In this document: positions 40,600 to 50,061 of the stretch, piece after piece
Numbering within the stretch: position 1 is the stretch's first letter
Layout of the letters: each line of letters opens with the position of its first letter
Assembly: GCF_000725495.1 (NCBI RefSeq)
Contig: NZ_JNZD01000019.1
Location: 105,680-169,679 of the forward strand
Direction: 5' to 3'
Origin: Streptomyces aureus
GTDB taxonomy: Bacteria > Actinomycetota > Actinomycetes > Streptomycetales > Streptomycetaceae
Length of the DNA stretch: 64,000 nucleotides
Notes under the pieces: generated by a model
What the model was told of the DNA's origin: nothing
Seen by the model: the letters and a program-made list of their open reading frames with translations, nothing else
Database searches by the model: none
Translations under genes and position numbers: made by a program

Positions 40600-40828
40600 T
40601 CAGATAGTAGGAAGTCCGAGTAATTGTGGAGACAGATGCGCGGTCCTCACCTAGCTTGGTAGGAGCCGAACGTCTCGCTCGACCAAGCGAATGGCGGTCG
40701 TGAGCCGGAGCCCTTTGGCAGGCAACCCCTGCGGCACCGCTCCCCGCCCCTTCCGGCGTCTCGTAAATCCCTCATCGCACTTCCGGCCGTCCCCGTGGGC
40801 ACCGCCGGAGGCAAGGAGTCGATTCATC
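40600..40828 (+). promoter_or_regulatory. Long structured leader upstream of the 43-aa gene
   Basis: The gap 40459-40828 has no credible gene. Its last 230 bp contain several small hairpins, among them TCGCT/AGCGA (about 40675-40690), GCAGG-CAACC-CCTGC and GCGG-CA-CCGC. GGTCGTGAG followed by GGCAACC recalls the S-box (SAM) riboswitch clan, but the 3' half of that consensus is missing. The AT-richer ATAGTAGGAAGTCCGAGTAA (from about 40604) looks like a promoter or operator core. Candidate cis-regulatory RNA only. Confidence 0.35.
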
Positions 40829-40960
40829 ATGGCCGAGACGACCGTCCGCCGAGTCCGTCACCTCTCCCGTACGAGCAGCGAGTCCGACCGCAAGAACGCC
40901 GCCGCCGCGCTCCAGCGCGCCCTCGACCGCAGGGACAACGGCGGAGCGACGGGCCACTGA
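40829..40960 (+). CDS. 43-aa small protein, unknown function
   Basis: 43 residues, with the ribosome site AAGGAG about 10 nt before the ATG. The sequence is basic and Ser-rich, then helical (AAAALQRALDRRDN). A longer frame starts at 40691 but lacks a ribosome site. The long, structured leader suggests regulated expression. Family not recognised. Confidence 0.6.
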   Translation: MAETTVRRVRHLSRTSSESDRKNAAAALQRALDRRDNGGATGH

Positions 40961-41070
40961 CGCCCGCCGCCCTCTGAACCGGGAGCCGCACCCCGGGGGC
41001 GCGGCGTGGGGCACCGCCTCACGCCGCACCTCGGCCCGCCGGCTCCGTCCGCCGTGCCCCGGCGCGGTGT

Positions 41071-42672
41071 TCAGGTGCCGCGCCGCACCTCGAAGTGGTC
41101 GATGCGCTCGCCGCTCTGGGCCAGCGCCGACACCTTGAGCCGGGGCGACGGACCGGCCTCGGCCTCCACCGAGAGGAACGAGAAGCCGGTGTAGCGGACC
41201 CGGGACCACTCCACGGTGTCCGGCTTCTGCTGCTTCGACTTCGTCCAGTGGAACGTCTCGACGGCCTCGTGCCGCGTGACCTTGCCCTCGTGGCTGTCCT
41301 TGACCCCGATGGGGAAGCGGTAGAGGCTCTTGCCCGCGCCGCCCGCCGTCACATAGACGATCCCGTCCCGGGTCGGGTCGGTCGAACCGCCCACCGGAAC
41401 CTTCCTGCCCACCGTGCCGCCCTTGATGGCGTCGGTGCGCTCGTACACGTGGTTGTGGCCGTTGATCACCAGGTCCACCTGGTGCTTGGCGAACAGCGGC
41501 ACCCAGGCGTCCCGCACCCCTCCGTCCGAGGCGTGCGTCGACGTCGAGTAGGCGCAGTGGTGGAAGAAGACGACCACGAAGTCGACCTGCCGGCGCAGCT
41601 CCCCGAGCCGCTTGTCGAGCCAGGCCGTCTGCCGGCCCCCCGAGTAGCCCTTGTTGGCGGGGATCTCGTACGACACGTCGTTGGCGTCCAGCGCGACGAC
41701 GCCGACGTTGCCGTACACGAACGAGTAGGCGCCCGGCGCGTTGCGGGGGTCGAACCCGTTGGAGGGGAGTGCCCAGCGTGCCGACTGGCCGCCGTACCCG
41801 TTCGGCGAGTACCACGCCTCCATGTCGTGGTTGCCGGTGGTCACCATCCACGGCACGGTCCGCGCGACCGTCTCGGTCTGCCGCAGGAACAGGTCCCAGG
41901 CGGCCGGGTCGTAGACGTCCGACTCCTGGCCGAGCCCGACCCCGTCGGCGTAGCAGATGTCGCCCGCGTGCAGATGGAAGGCGGGACCGCGGCCGAGGAG
42001 CACCTTGTCGTTGGCGAGGGCGTCGGGTGTGACGCCCTGGTCGCCGAAGGCGGTGAACACGAACGTCCCGGGGTGCGCGGGCGCCGTGCGGAAGTGGCCG
42101 ATCGTGGGGTGCCGCTCCCGGCTCGCCGGGTCGAAGCCCTCGTGGCCCACGCCGTAGTAGTACGTCGTCCCCGGGCGCAGTCCGTCGAGCGCCGCGTGCA
42201 GGTAGTACTGGTCGAGGGCGGCCCGCTGACCGGCGAGGCCCGGGGTGTGCAGGTGCCGGACCTCGGCCTCGATCCGGCGGCTCAGGGCCCAGGGGGTCGG
42301 GCCCACCCGGACGTACGGCTTCCGGACCGCGAACGGCACCTGCCAGGAGATCCGCATCTGGGTCTTCGGGTCCGCGCCGAAGGCGAGGTGGCGGCCGAAC
42401 GGGGTGACGGCGGCGCCGGGCACCAGGCGGGTGGCCGGGTTCGGGGAGGAGCCGGACGTCACCCGGGCGGGTGCCTTCGCGCCCTGGGCGCAGCCGGTCA
42501 GCAGCCCGCCGCCGGCGAAGGCGCTCGCGGCCACGAGCGCCCGGCGCCGGGTGAGTCGCGTCCTCAGGTACTCGTACTGCTCCGCCATGCTCAGGGTGCG
42601 CGCGAGCTCGCGCGGGATGCCGACGTCGGGGACGGGAAGCTCGGGGGAGGTCCCCGTGGAAGGAGCGGTCAT
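41071..42672 (-). CDS. Purple acid phosphatase-like metallophosphoesterase, Tat-exported
   Basis: 533 residues from ATG 42672. The N-terminus carries TRRRALVAAS (twin-arginine) ending in LLTGC, which could be a Tat lipoprotein signal. A fibronectin-like N-terminal domain (residues about 95-210) precedes the metallophosphoesterase domain. The five metal-ligand blocks are visible: GDQG, GDICYAD, GNHD, FFHHCAY and GHNHVYER. It should hydrolyse phosphate esters outside the cell and may serve phosphate scavenging. No PHO box is obvious upstream. Confidence 0.93.
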   Translation of the reverse strand: MTAPSTGTSPELPVPDVGIPRELARTLSMAEQYEYLRTRLTRRRALVAASAFAGGGLLTGCAQGAKAPARVTSGSSPNPATRLVPGAAVTPFGRHLAFGADPKTQMRISWQVPFAVRKPYVRVGPTPWALSRRIEAEVRHLHTPGLAGQRAALDQYYLHAALDGLRPGTTYYYGVGHEGFDPASRERHPTIGHFRTAPAHPGTFVFTAFGDQGVTPDALANDKVLLGRGPAFHLHAGDICYADGVGLGQESDVYDPAAWDLFLRQTETVARTVPWMVTTGNHDMEAWYSPNGYGGQSARWALPSNGFDPRNAPGAYSFVYGNVGVVALDANDVSYEIPANKGYSGGRQTAWLDKRLGELRRQVDFVVVFFHHCAYSTSTHASDGGVRDAWVPLFAKHQVDLVINGHNHVYERTDAIKGGTVGRKVPVGGSTDPTRDGIVYVTAGGAGKSLYRFPIGVKDSHEGKVTRHEAVETFHWTKSKQQKPDTVEWSRVRYTGFSFLSVEAEAGPSPRLKVSALAQSGERIDHFEVRRGT

Positions 42673-42814
42673 GTCTGGAAAGTTCCCAGCCTGCGCCAAC
42701 GGCGTTCATACATACGGGTGAACGTGGGTCGAAGGGTAGACGTTGCGCGACACCGCCCTGTCCGTATGGCGGACGTCGTGTGTCATTCCATGGGACAAGG
42801 AGTACGGTGCCGAC

Positions 42815-43858
42815 ATGTCTCGCAGCATCGATCTCGCAGTGATCCCCGGTGACGGCATCGGCCAGGAAGTCGTGGCCCAGGGGCTCAAAGTCCTCTCCGC
42901 CGCCCTCCCGCAGGACGTGAAGCTGGAGACCAAGGAGTTCGACTTCGGCGCCCGGCGCTACCACGCCACCGGTGAGACCCTCACCGACGCCGACCTCGAC
43001 GCCCTCAAGGGGCACGACGCCATCCTGCTCGGCGCGATCGGCGACCCCTCGGTCCCGTCCGGCGTGCTGGAGCGCGGCTTCCTGCTCAAGCTCCGCTTCG
43101 CCTTCGACCACCACGTGAACCTGCGTCCCTCGAAGCTGCTGCCGGGTGTCGAGACCCCGCTGGCCGGCCAGCCCGAGATCGACTTCGTCGTGGTCCGCGA
43201 GGGCACCGAGGGCCCGTACACCGGCAACGGCGGCACCATCCGCAAGGGCACCGAGCACGAGGTCGCCACCGAGGTCTCCGTCAACACGGCCTTCGGTGTC
43301 GAGCGGGTCGTCCGGGACGCCTTCGCCCGTGCCCAGGCCCGTCCGCGCAAGAAGCTGACGCTGGTCCACAAGAACAACGTGCTGACCTTCGCGGGCCACC
43401 TGTGGACGAACATCTTCAACAAGGTCGCGGCCGAGTTCCCCGAGGTCACCACCGACTACATCCACGTGGACGCGGCGACGATCTTCCTCGTCACGCAGCC
43501 CGAGCGATTCGACGTGATCGTCACCGACAACCTCTTCGGCGACATCATCACCGACCTGGCCGCGGCCGTCTCCGGCGGCATCGGCGTCGCCGCCTCCGGC
43601 AACATCAACCCCAGCGGCGAGTTCCCCTCGATGTTCGAGCCCGTGCACGGCTCGGCGCCCGACATCGCGGGCCAGGGCAAGGCCGACCCCAGCGCCACCG
43701 TCCTGTCCGTCGCCCTGCTGCTGCGCCACCTCGGCTACGAGGCCGAGGCCGCCCGGATCGAGGAGGCCGTCGCCGCCGACCTCGCCGAACGGGTCGGCAA
43801 GCCCGCCCGCAGCACCGAGGAGATCGGCGACGCGCTCGCCCTGCGAGTAGCCGGCTGA
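42815..43858 (+). CDS. leuB: 3-isopropylmalate dehydrogenase
   Basis: 347 residues, the short actinobacterial form. It oxidatively decarboxylates 3-isopropylmalate with NAD in leucine synthesis. [11 protein letters not shown] opens the protein. The substrate Arg and Lys region is [10 protein letters not shown], and the metal-binding Asp are in [12 protein letters not shown]. The cofactor loop is [21 protein letters not shown] 42815 has AAGGAG about 12 nt upstream. The gene is divergent from the phosphatase and 268 bp before ilvE. Confidence 0.96.
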   Translation: MSRSIDLAVIPGDGIGQEVVAQGLKVLSAALPQDVKLETKEFDFGARRYHATGETLTDADLDALKGHDAILLGAIGDPSVPSGVLERGFLLKLRFAFDHHVNLRPSKLLPGVETPLAGQPEIDFVVVREGTEGPYTGNGGTIRKGTEHEVATEVSVNTAFGVERVVRDAFARAQARPRKKLTLVHKNNVLTFAGHLWTNIFNKVAAEFPEVTTDYIHVDAATIFLVTQPERFDVIVTDNLFGDIITDLAAAVSGGIGVAASGNINPSGEFPSMFEPVHGSAPDIAGQGKADPSATVLSVALLLRHLGYEAEAARIEEAVAADLAERVGKPARSTEEIGDALALRVAG

Positions 43859-43886
43859 TCCGGCGCACCACCTACGTTCCGTAGCA

Positions 43887-43918
43887 GCCGCCGGGTCGCA
43901 TCCGCACCCGGCGGCTTT
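43887..43918. terminator. Terminator after leuB
   Basis: A perfect 10-bp stem (43887-43896 with 43906-43915) followed by TTT, 28 bp after the leuB stop. Confidence 0.8.
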
Positions 43919-43985
43919 CGCCGTTCCGTCGCCGGGTGCCACCATCAGTTCCCCGGGCCACCCTCCCGGGCCGTATTCACACCGT

Positions 43986-44014
43986 TTCGTCCACGGCCCT
44001 CCGCGCGCGATAAT
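43986..44014 (+). promoter_or_regulatory. Promoter of ilvE
   Basis: TTCGTC, 17 bp, GATAAT, about 112 bp upstream of the ilvE ATG. Both hexamers fit a vegetative promoter at the optimal spacing. Confidence 0.45.
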
Positions 44015-44126
44015 CGAGGGCGGAGCCGCGGAACGAGGGAATGCTCGGACGTCCTAGCACTGGCCACGGACGGTCCGGGTGTGAGCGCGGCCCGTCACAT
44101 ACAACCGGTGAAGGACAAAACCACTC

Positions 44127-45215
44127 ATGACGCAGCCCACGATCGAGCTCAAGCCCTCCGCCAGTCCGCTCGCCGCCGCCGAGCGCGAGGCGATCCTGGC
44201 CAACCCCGGGTTCGGCCGCCACTTCACCGACCACATGGTGACCATCAAGTGGACCGAGGGCCGGGGCTGGCACGACGGCCAGCTCGTTCCGTACGGACCG
44301 CTCTCCCTCGACCCGGCGAACATGACCCTGCACTACGCGCAGGAGATCTTCGAGGGCCTCAAGGCCTACCGCCGGCCCGACGGCTCCGTCGCGACGTTCC
44401 GCCCCGACAAGAACGCCAAGCGCTTCCAGGCCTCCGCCCGCCGGCTCGGCATGCCCGAGCTGCCCGTGGAGACCTTCATCGAGGCCTGTGACGCGCTGGT
44501 CCGCCAGGACCGCGACTGGGTGCCCTCGCACGGCGGCGAGGAGTCGCTGTACCTGCGGCCCTTCATGATCGCCACCGAGGTCGGTCTCGGCGTGAAGCCC
44601 GCCAACGAGTACCTGTTCCTCGTCATCGCCTCGCCCGCCGGCGCCTATTTCGCGGGCGGCGTGAAGCCCGTGAAGATCTGGCTCTCCGAGGACCGCGTCC
44701 GCGCCGTCCCGGGCGGCATGGGCGACGCGAAGACGGGCGGCAACTACGCCGCCTCGCTCCTCGCGCAGAAGGAGGCCGCCGCCAAGGGCTGCGACCAGGT
44801 CTGCTACCTCGACGCGGTCGAGCACAAGTGGATCGAGGAACTCGGCGGCATGAACCTGTACTTCGTGTACGGGGACCGGATCGTCACCCCGTCCCTCACC
44901 GGCTCCATCCTGGAGGGCGTCACCCGCGACTCCCTGCTGACCGTCGCCCGCGACCTCGGCTACACCGCCGAGGAGGGCCGCGTCTCCATCGACCAGTGGC
45001 AGACCGACGCCGAGAACGGCACCCTCACCGAGGTGTTCGCCTGCGGCACCGCCGCCGTCATCACCCCCGTCGGCACGGTCAAGCGCGAGGGCACCGAGTG
45101 GCTCCAGTCCGGCGGCGAGCCGGGCAAGGTCACCCTGCGCCTGCGCGAGGCCCTGCTCGACATCCAGCGCGGCGTCACCGAGGACAAGCACGGCTGGATG
45201 CACCCCCTGGGCTAG
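44127..45215 (+). CDS. ilvE: Branched-chain amino acid aminotransferase
   Basis: 362 residues, a class IV PLP transaminase catalysing the last step of Val, Leu and Ile synthesis with glutamate as donor. The Schiff-base Lys is Lys202 in [13 protein letters not shown]. Other family marks are [16 protein letters not shown] and [12 protein letters not shown]. It has its own promoter and a terminator on both sides, so it is transcribed alone. Confidence 0.97.
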   Translation: MTQPTIELKPSASPLAAAEREAILANPGFGRHFTDHMVTIKWTEGRGWHDGQLVPYGPLSLDPANMTLHYAQEIFEGLKAYRRPDGSVATFRPDKNAKRFQASARRLGMPELPVETFIEACDALVRQDRDWVPSHGGEESLYLRPFMIATEVGLGVKPANEYLFLVIASPAGAYFAGGVKPVKIWLSEDRVRAVPGGMGDAKTGGNYAASLLAQKEAAAKGCDQVCYLDAVEHKWIEELGGMNLYFVYGDRIVTPSLTGSILEGVTRDSLLTVARDLGYTAEEGRVSIDQWQTDAENGTLTEVFACGTAAVITPVGTVKREGTEWLQSGGEPGKVTLRLREALLDIQRGVTEDKHGWMHPLG

Positions 45216-45232
45216 CCCCTCCCGCACCCCCG

Positions 45233-45270
45233 GCCGGTCCCCGCATCCCGACAGGGTTGCGGGGACCGGC
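45233..45270. terminator. Terminator after ilvE
   Basis: A perfect 13-bp stem (45233-45245 with 45258-45270), 18 bp after the ilvE stop. Confidence 0.8.
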
Positions 45271-45371
45271 TGTTCGTTCGACGCGTAGGGCCCCGGCGGC
45301 ACGGGTATCCACTCAGTCCACGGGGGGAGCGTGTCCTCCGGTGCGCCCGCACGGTCACGGAGGGAGCGCAG

Positions 45372-46442
45372 GTGAGTGCAAGGACGCCGCCGGCACGGCC
45401 GCGCCGGCTGTTACGGGCCCTGCGTACCCCGCGGCGCCCCCAGAGCCTCACCGTCCTCGGCCTGCTCGCCGCCGTCGCCGCCCTGCTGCTCTGGAGCAGC
45501 AGCCGGATGGACAACTACGGGGAGAACCTCACCCTCAACCTCGGCACCGACATCGTCGGCGTCGTCGTCACCGTCTTCGTGATCGGCCCGCTGATCAGCC
45601 GCGCCCAGGAGGGCCGCGTCCGCGAGCACACCCGGCTGGACTACGAGTGGTTCAGTGCCCAGGTCCACGGCGCCACCTCGAACGTCAAGGTGCTCGACAC
45701 CTTCTCCAGCGTCTTCGGCCCGCAGTTCTCCGAGCGGCTCTTCCGCGGGGTCAAGGCGGCCACCGCGCACGGCGCCCGGGTCCAGATCCTGCTCCTGGAC
45801 CCCGATTCCCTGGCCGTCATCCTGCGCGGCCGTGAACTGGGCGGGCAGAGCGCCGACATCCGCCGGGACATCATGCGCAACCTGCGCACCCTGGACCGCT
45901 TCGCGCAGCGGCTCGACGAGGACAGCCGTCACCTCCTCGAAGTGCGCCTGTGCTCCACGTCCCCCGGGGTGACCCTCTACCGCTGGGACGACCGTTCCCT
46001 CGTCTCCTTCCTCACCGTCGGCCGGCTCTCCGGAGAGGGCGTCCAGCTCGAAGTGGCCGTCCGCTCCCCGCTCGGCACGTTCGTCGAGCAGCGCTTCGAC
46101 GAGCTGTGGCAGCAGAGCATGCCCATGGAACGGTTCACGCATCTGCCGGTGACCCTGGTCGACGCGACGGACGGGCGCAGGGCGTTCAGCGTGCGTTTCG
46201 TCTACTCTGACGACACCCTGTACGTCGCAGGGCACGACCTCGTTTCGTACATGGCGCGTCACCGGCTGGACCAACTGTCGGCGCACAGCGAGTCCTTGAG
46301 CGCCCCCGGCGCACACGAACTCGTCGTGGTGGACGACGAGAGCGAGCTCCATGCCCTGCTCATCGAGCAGTTCACGGAGAAATACGAGGCGTCGGCGACC
46401 GCGTTCGTCGAGTTGCGGCCGGCGACGGCGCCGACGGACTAG
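45372..46442 (+). CDS. Two-helix membrane protein with a PLD-like cytoplasmic domain
   Basis: 356 residues from a GTG with GGAGGGAG upstream. Two membrane helices (about 26-42 and 57-75) are followed by a soluble domain of about 280 residues. The segment VKVLDTFSSVFGPQFSERLFRGVKAA then ARVQILLLDPDS resembles phospholipase D-like folds, but I find no HxKxxxxD motif, so catalysis is doubtful. It lies 29 bp before the KamA-type gene and on the same strand, so the two are probably co-transcribed. Function unknown. Confidence 0.75.
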   Translation: MSARTPPARPRRLLRALRTPRRPQSLTVLGLLAAVAALLLWSSSRMDNYGENLTLNLGTDIVGVVVTVFVIGPLISRAQEGRVREHTRLDYEWFSAQVHGATSNVKVLDTFSSVFGPQFSERLFRGVKAATAHGARVQILLLDPDSLAVILRGRELGGQSADIRRDIMRNLRTLDRFAQRLDEDSRHLLEVRLCSTSPGVTLYRWDDRSLVSFLTVGRLSGEGVQLEVAVRSPLGTFVEQRFDELWQQSMPMERFTHLPVTLVDATDGRRAFSVRFVYSDDTLYVAGHDLVSYMARHRLDQLSAHSESLSAPGAHELVVVDDESELHALLIEQFTEKYEASATAFVELRPATAPTD

Positions 46443-46471
46443 TCGTTGACGGAATAGAGGCTCCGGCACCA

Positions 46472-47812
46472 ATGGGTTCAGCGCTCCACCCGGCTCCGCA
46501 CACGAGCCTCCGATCCTCCGGCACGAACCCTCGCTTCCGTGCGTACACCTCCCGCGACTTGGACGGTCTGCTCCAGCGTGTGCCACTGTCGCCCGACGAA
46601 CGGCTCGCCCTGCGGGCCGTGGCCGCCGTCCTCCCGTTCCGCACCAACAGCTATGTGGTCGACGAACTGATCGACTGGTCGGCCGTGCCGGACGATCCCA
46701 TCTTCCGGCTGACGTTCCCTCAGGCCGAGATGCTGCCCGCCCCGGACCTCAAGCAGATGGCCGACCTGTTGTCCCGAAAGGCTCCGAAGGCGGAGGTGCT
46801 GCGGGCCGCGCACGAGATCCGGATGAAGCTCAACCCGCATCCCTCCGGCCAGCTCGACGCCAACGTCCCCGTGCACGAGGGGCGCCGCCTCACCGGTCTC
46901 CAGCACAAGTACCCGGAGACGGTGCTGATCTTCCCGCGCCAGGGCCAGACCTGCCACGCCTACTGCACGTACTGCTTCCGCTGGCCCCAGTTCGTCGGCG
47001 AGTCCGACCTGCGCATCGCCACCGACGACATCGCCGCCACGTCCGCCTATCTGCGCGCCCACCCGGAGGTCACCAGCACGCTGATCACGGGCGGCGACCC
47101 GATGGTGATGAGTACCGAGGTGCTGCGACGCTACGTCGAACCGCTGCTGGAGATCGACACGGTCCGCTCGGTCCGCATCGGGACCAAGGCGCTCGCCTTC
47201 TGGCCGTACCGTTTCCTCACCGACCGCGACGCGGACGACCTGCTGCGGCTGCTGGAACAGGTCGTCGCGAGCGGCCGCACGCTCGCCCTGATGGCCCACT
47301 TCACGCACCCGCAGGAACTGCGGCCCCCGGCCGTGCGCGCGGCGATGCGCCGGGTGCGCGACACGGGGGCCGTGATCCGCTGCCAGGGTCCCCTGGTCAG
47401 GGGGATCAACGACAGCGCGGAGGCGTGGGCCGAGCTGTGGAACGAGACGACCACGCTGGGGGCGGTGCCCTACTACCAGTTCGTCGAGCGGGACACCGGC
47501 CCTCAGGGCTACTTCGGGGTGCCGCTGGCCCGCTGCCATCAGATCTTCCGCGACGCCTACGCCCGGGTGTCCGGCCTCGCGCGGACCGTGCGCGGCCCGG
47601 TCATGTCGGCGATGCCGGGCAAGGTGTGCGTGGACGGGACGGCTGAGGTGGGCGGGGAGAAGGTGTTCGTGTTGCACCTCATCCAGGCCCGTGACCCGGA
47701 CCTGGTGGGGCGGCCGTTCTTCGCCGCGTACGACGAGGACGCCACCTGGTTCAGCGACCTAAAGCCGGCTTTCGGCGCGAGCCGGTTCCTGCCCGGGCTC
47801 GACGCGGGGTGA
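46472..47812 (+). CDS. KamA-family radical SAM protein (lysine 2,3-aminomutase-like)
   Basis: 446 residues. The iron-sulphur cysteines are Cys161, Cys165 and Cys168 (CHAYCTYC), the CxxxCxxC radical SAM signature. ITGGDPMVM matches the SAM-binding GGD loop. The PLP Lys of lysine aminomutases lies in PGGGGK; here the aligned region reads SAMPGKVCV with Lys384, so the glycine-rich form is lost. An aminomutase role is plausible, but the substrate is uncertain. The last 54 bp overlap the 3' end of the convergent permease gene. Confidence 0.87.
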   Translation: MGSALHPAPHTSLRSSGTNPRFRAYTSRDLDGLLQRVPLSPDERLALRAVAAVLPFRTNSYVVDELIDWSAVPDDPIFRLTFPQAEMLPAPDLKQMADLLSRKAPKAEVLRAAHEIRMKLNPHPSGQLDANVPVHEGRRLTGLQHKYPETVLIFPRQGQTCHAYCTYCFRWPQFVGESDLRIATDDIAATSAYLRAHPEVTSTLITGGDPMVMSTEVLRRYVEPLLEIDTVRSVRIGTKALAFWPYRFLTDRDADDLLRLLEQVVASGRTLALMAHFTHPQELRPPAVRAAMRRVRDTGAVIRCQGPLVRGINDSAEAWAELWNETTTLGAVPYYQFVERDTGPQGYFGVPLARCHQIFRDAYARVSGLARTVRGPVMSAMPGKVCVDGTAEVGGEKVFVLHLIQARDPDLVGRPFFAAYDEDATWFSDLKPAFGASRFLPGLDAG

Positions 47813-49192
47813 TGTCTCCTTGGCCGTCAGCGCCAGGTAGACCAGGCCGCCGACCAGGCCCGAGAGGATGAAGCTGCAGTCCACCCCGCCCGTCAGGGAC
47901 AGCAGCGGGCCCTCGTAGGAGGGCAGGGACACGGCCAGCAGGCCGACGACGGCGCCCAGCGCCCAGGACGCCGTGGCCCGGACGTTCCAGCCGGCCCGGT
48001 ACCAGTAGACGCCGCCGCGGGAACGGCGGTTGAAGACCTGGAGGGCGTCGGCGTCGTAGATCCCGCGGCAGCGGACGAAGCCGATCAGGGTGATGACCGC
48101 CCACGGCGTGCCGATCGCCGTCAGCAGCAGCACGAAGGACGTCATCGCGGACTGGGCGTTCCAGGCGTAGTGGCCGACGAACACGCAGAGCATGGCGACG
48201 ACGGCGACCGCGCAGGTGGCGCGGGCGCGGGAGGCGCGGGGCAGGATCGCGTCCAGGTCGAGGCCCATCGAGTAGAGCATCAGACCGGCGTTGCCGACCG
48301 AGCCCGCGGAGGCGGCCAGCAGCAGCGGGACCAGGTACCAGGTGGGGGACGCAGAGACCAGCGGTCCCGCGTAGTCGAGGGCGGCGCGGGCCCCGTACGC
48401 GGTGAAGGTGCCGAAGAGCTGGGGGACCAGCAGACCGGCGATCAGACCGAGCCAGGTGCCGTGCAGGACCGTGCGGGAGGAGTGGCGCCGGGGCGAGATG
48501 TAGCGGGTGTAGTCGCCGAGCAGGGTGATGAACGCGATCGGGCCCGACAGACCGGCCGCCACCGCCGCGAGGAACCAGGTGGGCCAGTACGAGCCGAGCA
48601 GGTAGCCGCCGGCGTCGGGGAGCGAGGTGGTGGTGAAGTGCGGGGCGTACGCGAACACGCCGGCCACCAGGAGCGCCGACATGCCGTAGGAGAGGGCGCG
48701 GGACATGGCGAGCAGCACCCGGTAGCCGTAGACGGCGCCCGCGACGGTGGCGGCGGCCAGCACCGTGTAGACGACGGCGTACGTGACCCCGTTCGCCGGG
48801 AGACCGAAGAGGCGGCCGAGCACGCCGATCATCACGTCGCCGCCGATCCACACGGTCAGCGCGGTGTAGCCGAGCGCGAGGAGCAGGCCGACGATCGAGC
48901 CGACCAGCCGTCCGCGGACGCCGAACTGCGCGCCCGAGGAGGTGGAGAGGTTCGTGCCGGTCCGCAGGGAGACCAGCGCCAGCGGCGCGGTGAGCGCCGT
49001 CCCGACGACCGTGCCTGCCACGATCGAGCTGACCGAGGACCACCAGTCGAGCCCGAAGGAGGGCGGCAGCCAGCCGAAGATGATCACCCCGAGGCAGAGG
49101 TTGGAACCGAGCAGGATCGACACGAGGTCGCGCGGCCCGCTGGTGCGTTCCTCGTCGGGGATCGTGTCGACTCCGCGCTGTTCGATCGGCAT
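47759..49192 (-). CDS. NCS1-family nucleobase permease (cytosine/purine type)
   Basis: 477 residues with about 12 helices, from ATG 49192, which has AAGGAGAC upstream. The opening GVDTIPDEERTSGPRDLVSI then the GSNLCLGVIIFG helix is characteristic of purine-cytosine permeases. It should import a nucleobase, allantoin or a related ureido or amidine compound with H+ or Na+. It is divergent from the urease-like operon and shares a control region with two palindromes, which suggests that it brings in the operon's nitrogen source. Its 3' end overlaps the KamA gene by 54 bp. Confidence 0.92.
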   Translation of the reverse strand: MPIEQRGVDTIPDEERTSGPRDLVSILLGSNLCLGVIIFGWLPPSFGLDWWSSVSSIVAGTVVGTALTAPLALVSLRTGTNLSTSSGAQFGVRGRLVGSIVGLLLALGYTALTVWIGGDVMIGVLGRLFGLPANGVTYAVVYTVLAAATVAGAVYGYRVLLAMSRALSYGMSALLVAGVFAYAPHFTTTSLPDAGGYLLGSYWPTWFLAAVAAGLSGPIAFITLLGDYTRYISPRRHSSRTVLHGTWLGLIAGLLVPQLFGTFTAYGARAALDYAGPLVSASPTWYLVPLLLAASAGSVGNAGLMLYSMGLDLDAILPRASRARATCAVAVVAMLCVFVGHYAWNAQSAMTSFVLLLTAIGTPWAVITLIGFVRCRGIYDADALQVFNRRSRGGVYWYRAGWNVRATASWALGAVVGLLAVSLPSYEGPLLSLTGGVDCSFILSGLVGGLVYLALTAKETSPRVEPGQEPARAESRL

Positions 49193-49243
49193 GGCTGGTC
49201 TCCTTTGACGGCCACCTGGCGTGGTGCGGGAAACATCACGAGT

Positions 49244-49258
49244 TTGAGCGACGCTCAA
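49244..49258. promoter_or_regulatory. Palindrome TTGAGCG-A-CGCTCAA between permease and urease genes
   Basis: A perfect 7-bp inverted repeat with a 1-bp centre, 52 bp upstream of the permease start. The form is typical of TetR operators, and a TetR gene ends the divergent operon. Confidence 0.6.
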
Positions 49259-49310
49259 TGTGGCGCCTCCGATGGTCATCCGTCAATGTTTCCCTTCCAT
49301 GAATCCGGCG

Positions 49311-49329
49311 TTTAGAGTGACGTTCTAAA
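49311..49329. promoter_or_regulatory. Palindrome TTTAGA-N7-TCTAAA before the urease operon
   Basis: Perfect 6-bp arms, 28 bp upstream of the ureAB start. It could be a second operator or overlap the operon promoter. Its sequence differs from the TTGAGCG palindrome, so a different regulator may bind. Confidence 0.5.
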
Positions 49330-49356
49330 TGGAGGAAGGCGAGGAGGTGTCGTGGC

Positions 49357-50061
49357 GTGCGACTGACCCCCACGGAACGTGACCGACTGCTGCTGTTCTC
49401 GGCCGCCGAGCTGGCCCGTGCCCGCCGGGCGCGGGGACTGCTGCTCAACGTGCCGGAGGCCACCGCGCTGATCGCGGACACCGTCTGCGAGGTGGCCCGC
49501 GACGGCGGACGGCTGGCCGAGGCGGTCGAGGCGGCCCGGTCCGTCCTCGGCCCGGACGACGTCCTGCCCGGCGTCGCGGACATCGTCACCGAGGTGCACG
49601 TGGAGGCCGTCTTCGACGACGGCTCGCGCCTCGCGGTGGTGAGCGACCCGATCGGCGGCGGTCTCGGCGAGCGGGCCCCCGGAGCGCTGCTGCCCGGTCC
49701 CGAGCACGCCGAGCCCGAGGCCGTCGTCCGGCTGTCCGTGACGAACACGGCCGCCGTCCCCGTCTCCGTCACCTCCCACTTCCACTTCTTCGAGGCCAAC
49801 CCCCGGCTCGACTTCGACCGGCCGGCCGCCTACGGCATGCGGCTGGCCGTGCCCGCCGGCTCCTCCGTCCGCTTCGGCCCGGGGGAGAGCGCCGAGGTGG
49901 GCCTGCTGCCCATCGGCGGAGCCCGCGTCGCCATCGGTTTCGCCGGCCTCGTCGACGGACCGCTGGACGCCCCCGGGGCCCGAGAAGAGGCCCTGCGCCG
50001 GGCCGCCGCCTGCGGATACCTCGGCGTGCCGGACACCCTCGACCAGGAGGCCGACCGATGA
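49357..50061 (+). CDS. ureAB: Urease gamma-beta fusion subunit
   Basis: 234 residues. Residues about 1-100 match UreA (LTPTERDRLLLFSAAELARARRARG, then VPEATALIADTVCEVARDG) and about 105-220 match UreB (VTNTAAVPVSVTSHFHFFEANP, then GMRLAVPAGSSVRF). Such fusions occur in Helicobacter and in some actinobacteria. The GTG start has GGAGGTG upstream. The stop overlaps the ureC ATG by 4 nt. With UreC it should form a urease-like complex, but see the altered flap in UreC. Confidence 0.92.
   Translation: MRLTPTERDRLLLFSAAELARARRARGLLLNVPEATALIADTVCEVARDGGRLAEAVEAARSVLGPDDVLPGVADIVTEVHVEAVFDDGSRLAVVSDPIGGGLGERAPGALLPGPEHAEPEAVVRLSVTNTAAVPVSVTSHFHFFEANPRLDFDRPAAYGMRLAVPAGSSVRFGPGESAEVGLLPIGGARVAIGFAGLVDGPLDAPGAREEALRRAAACGYLGVPDTLDQEADR

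Noticed and set aside
40690..40790. A SAM (S-box or SAM-IV) riboswitch
   Set aside because: GGTCGTGAG and GGCAACC match the 5' core, but the matching 3' strand and closing stem are not found, so only a generic structured-leader call is made.
45372..46442. Active phospholipase D
   Set aside because: The region resembles the fold but no HxKxxxxD catalytic motif is present.
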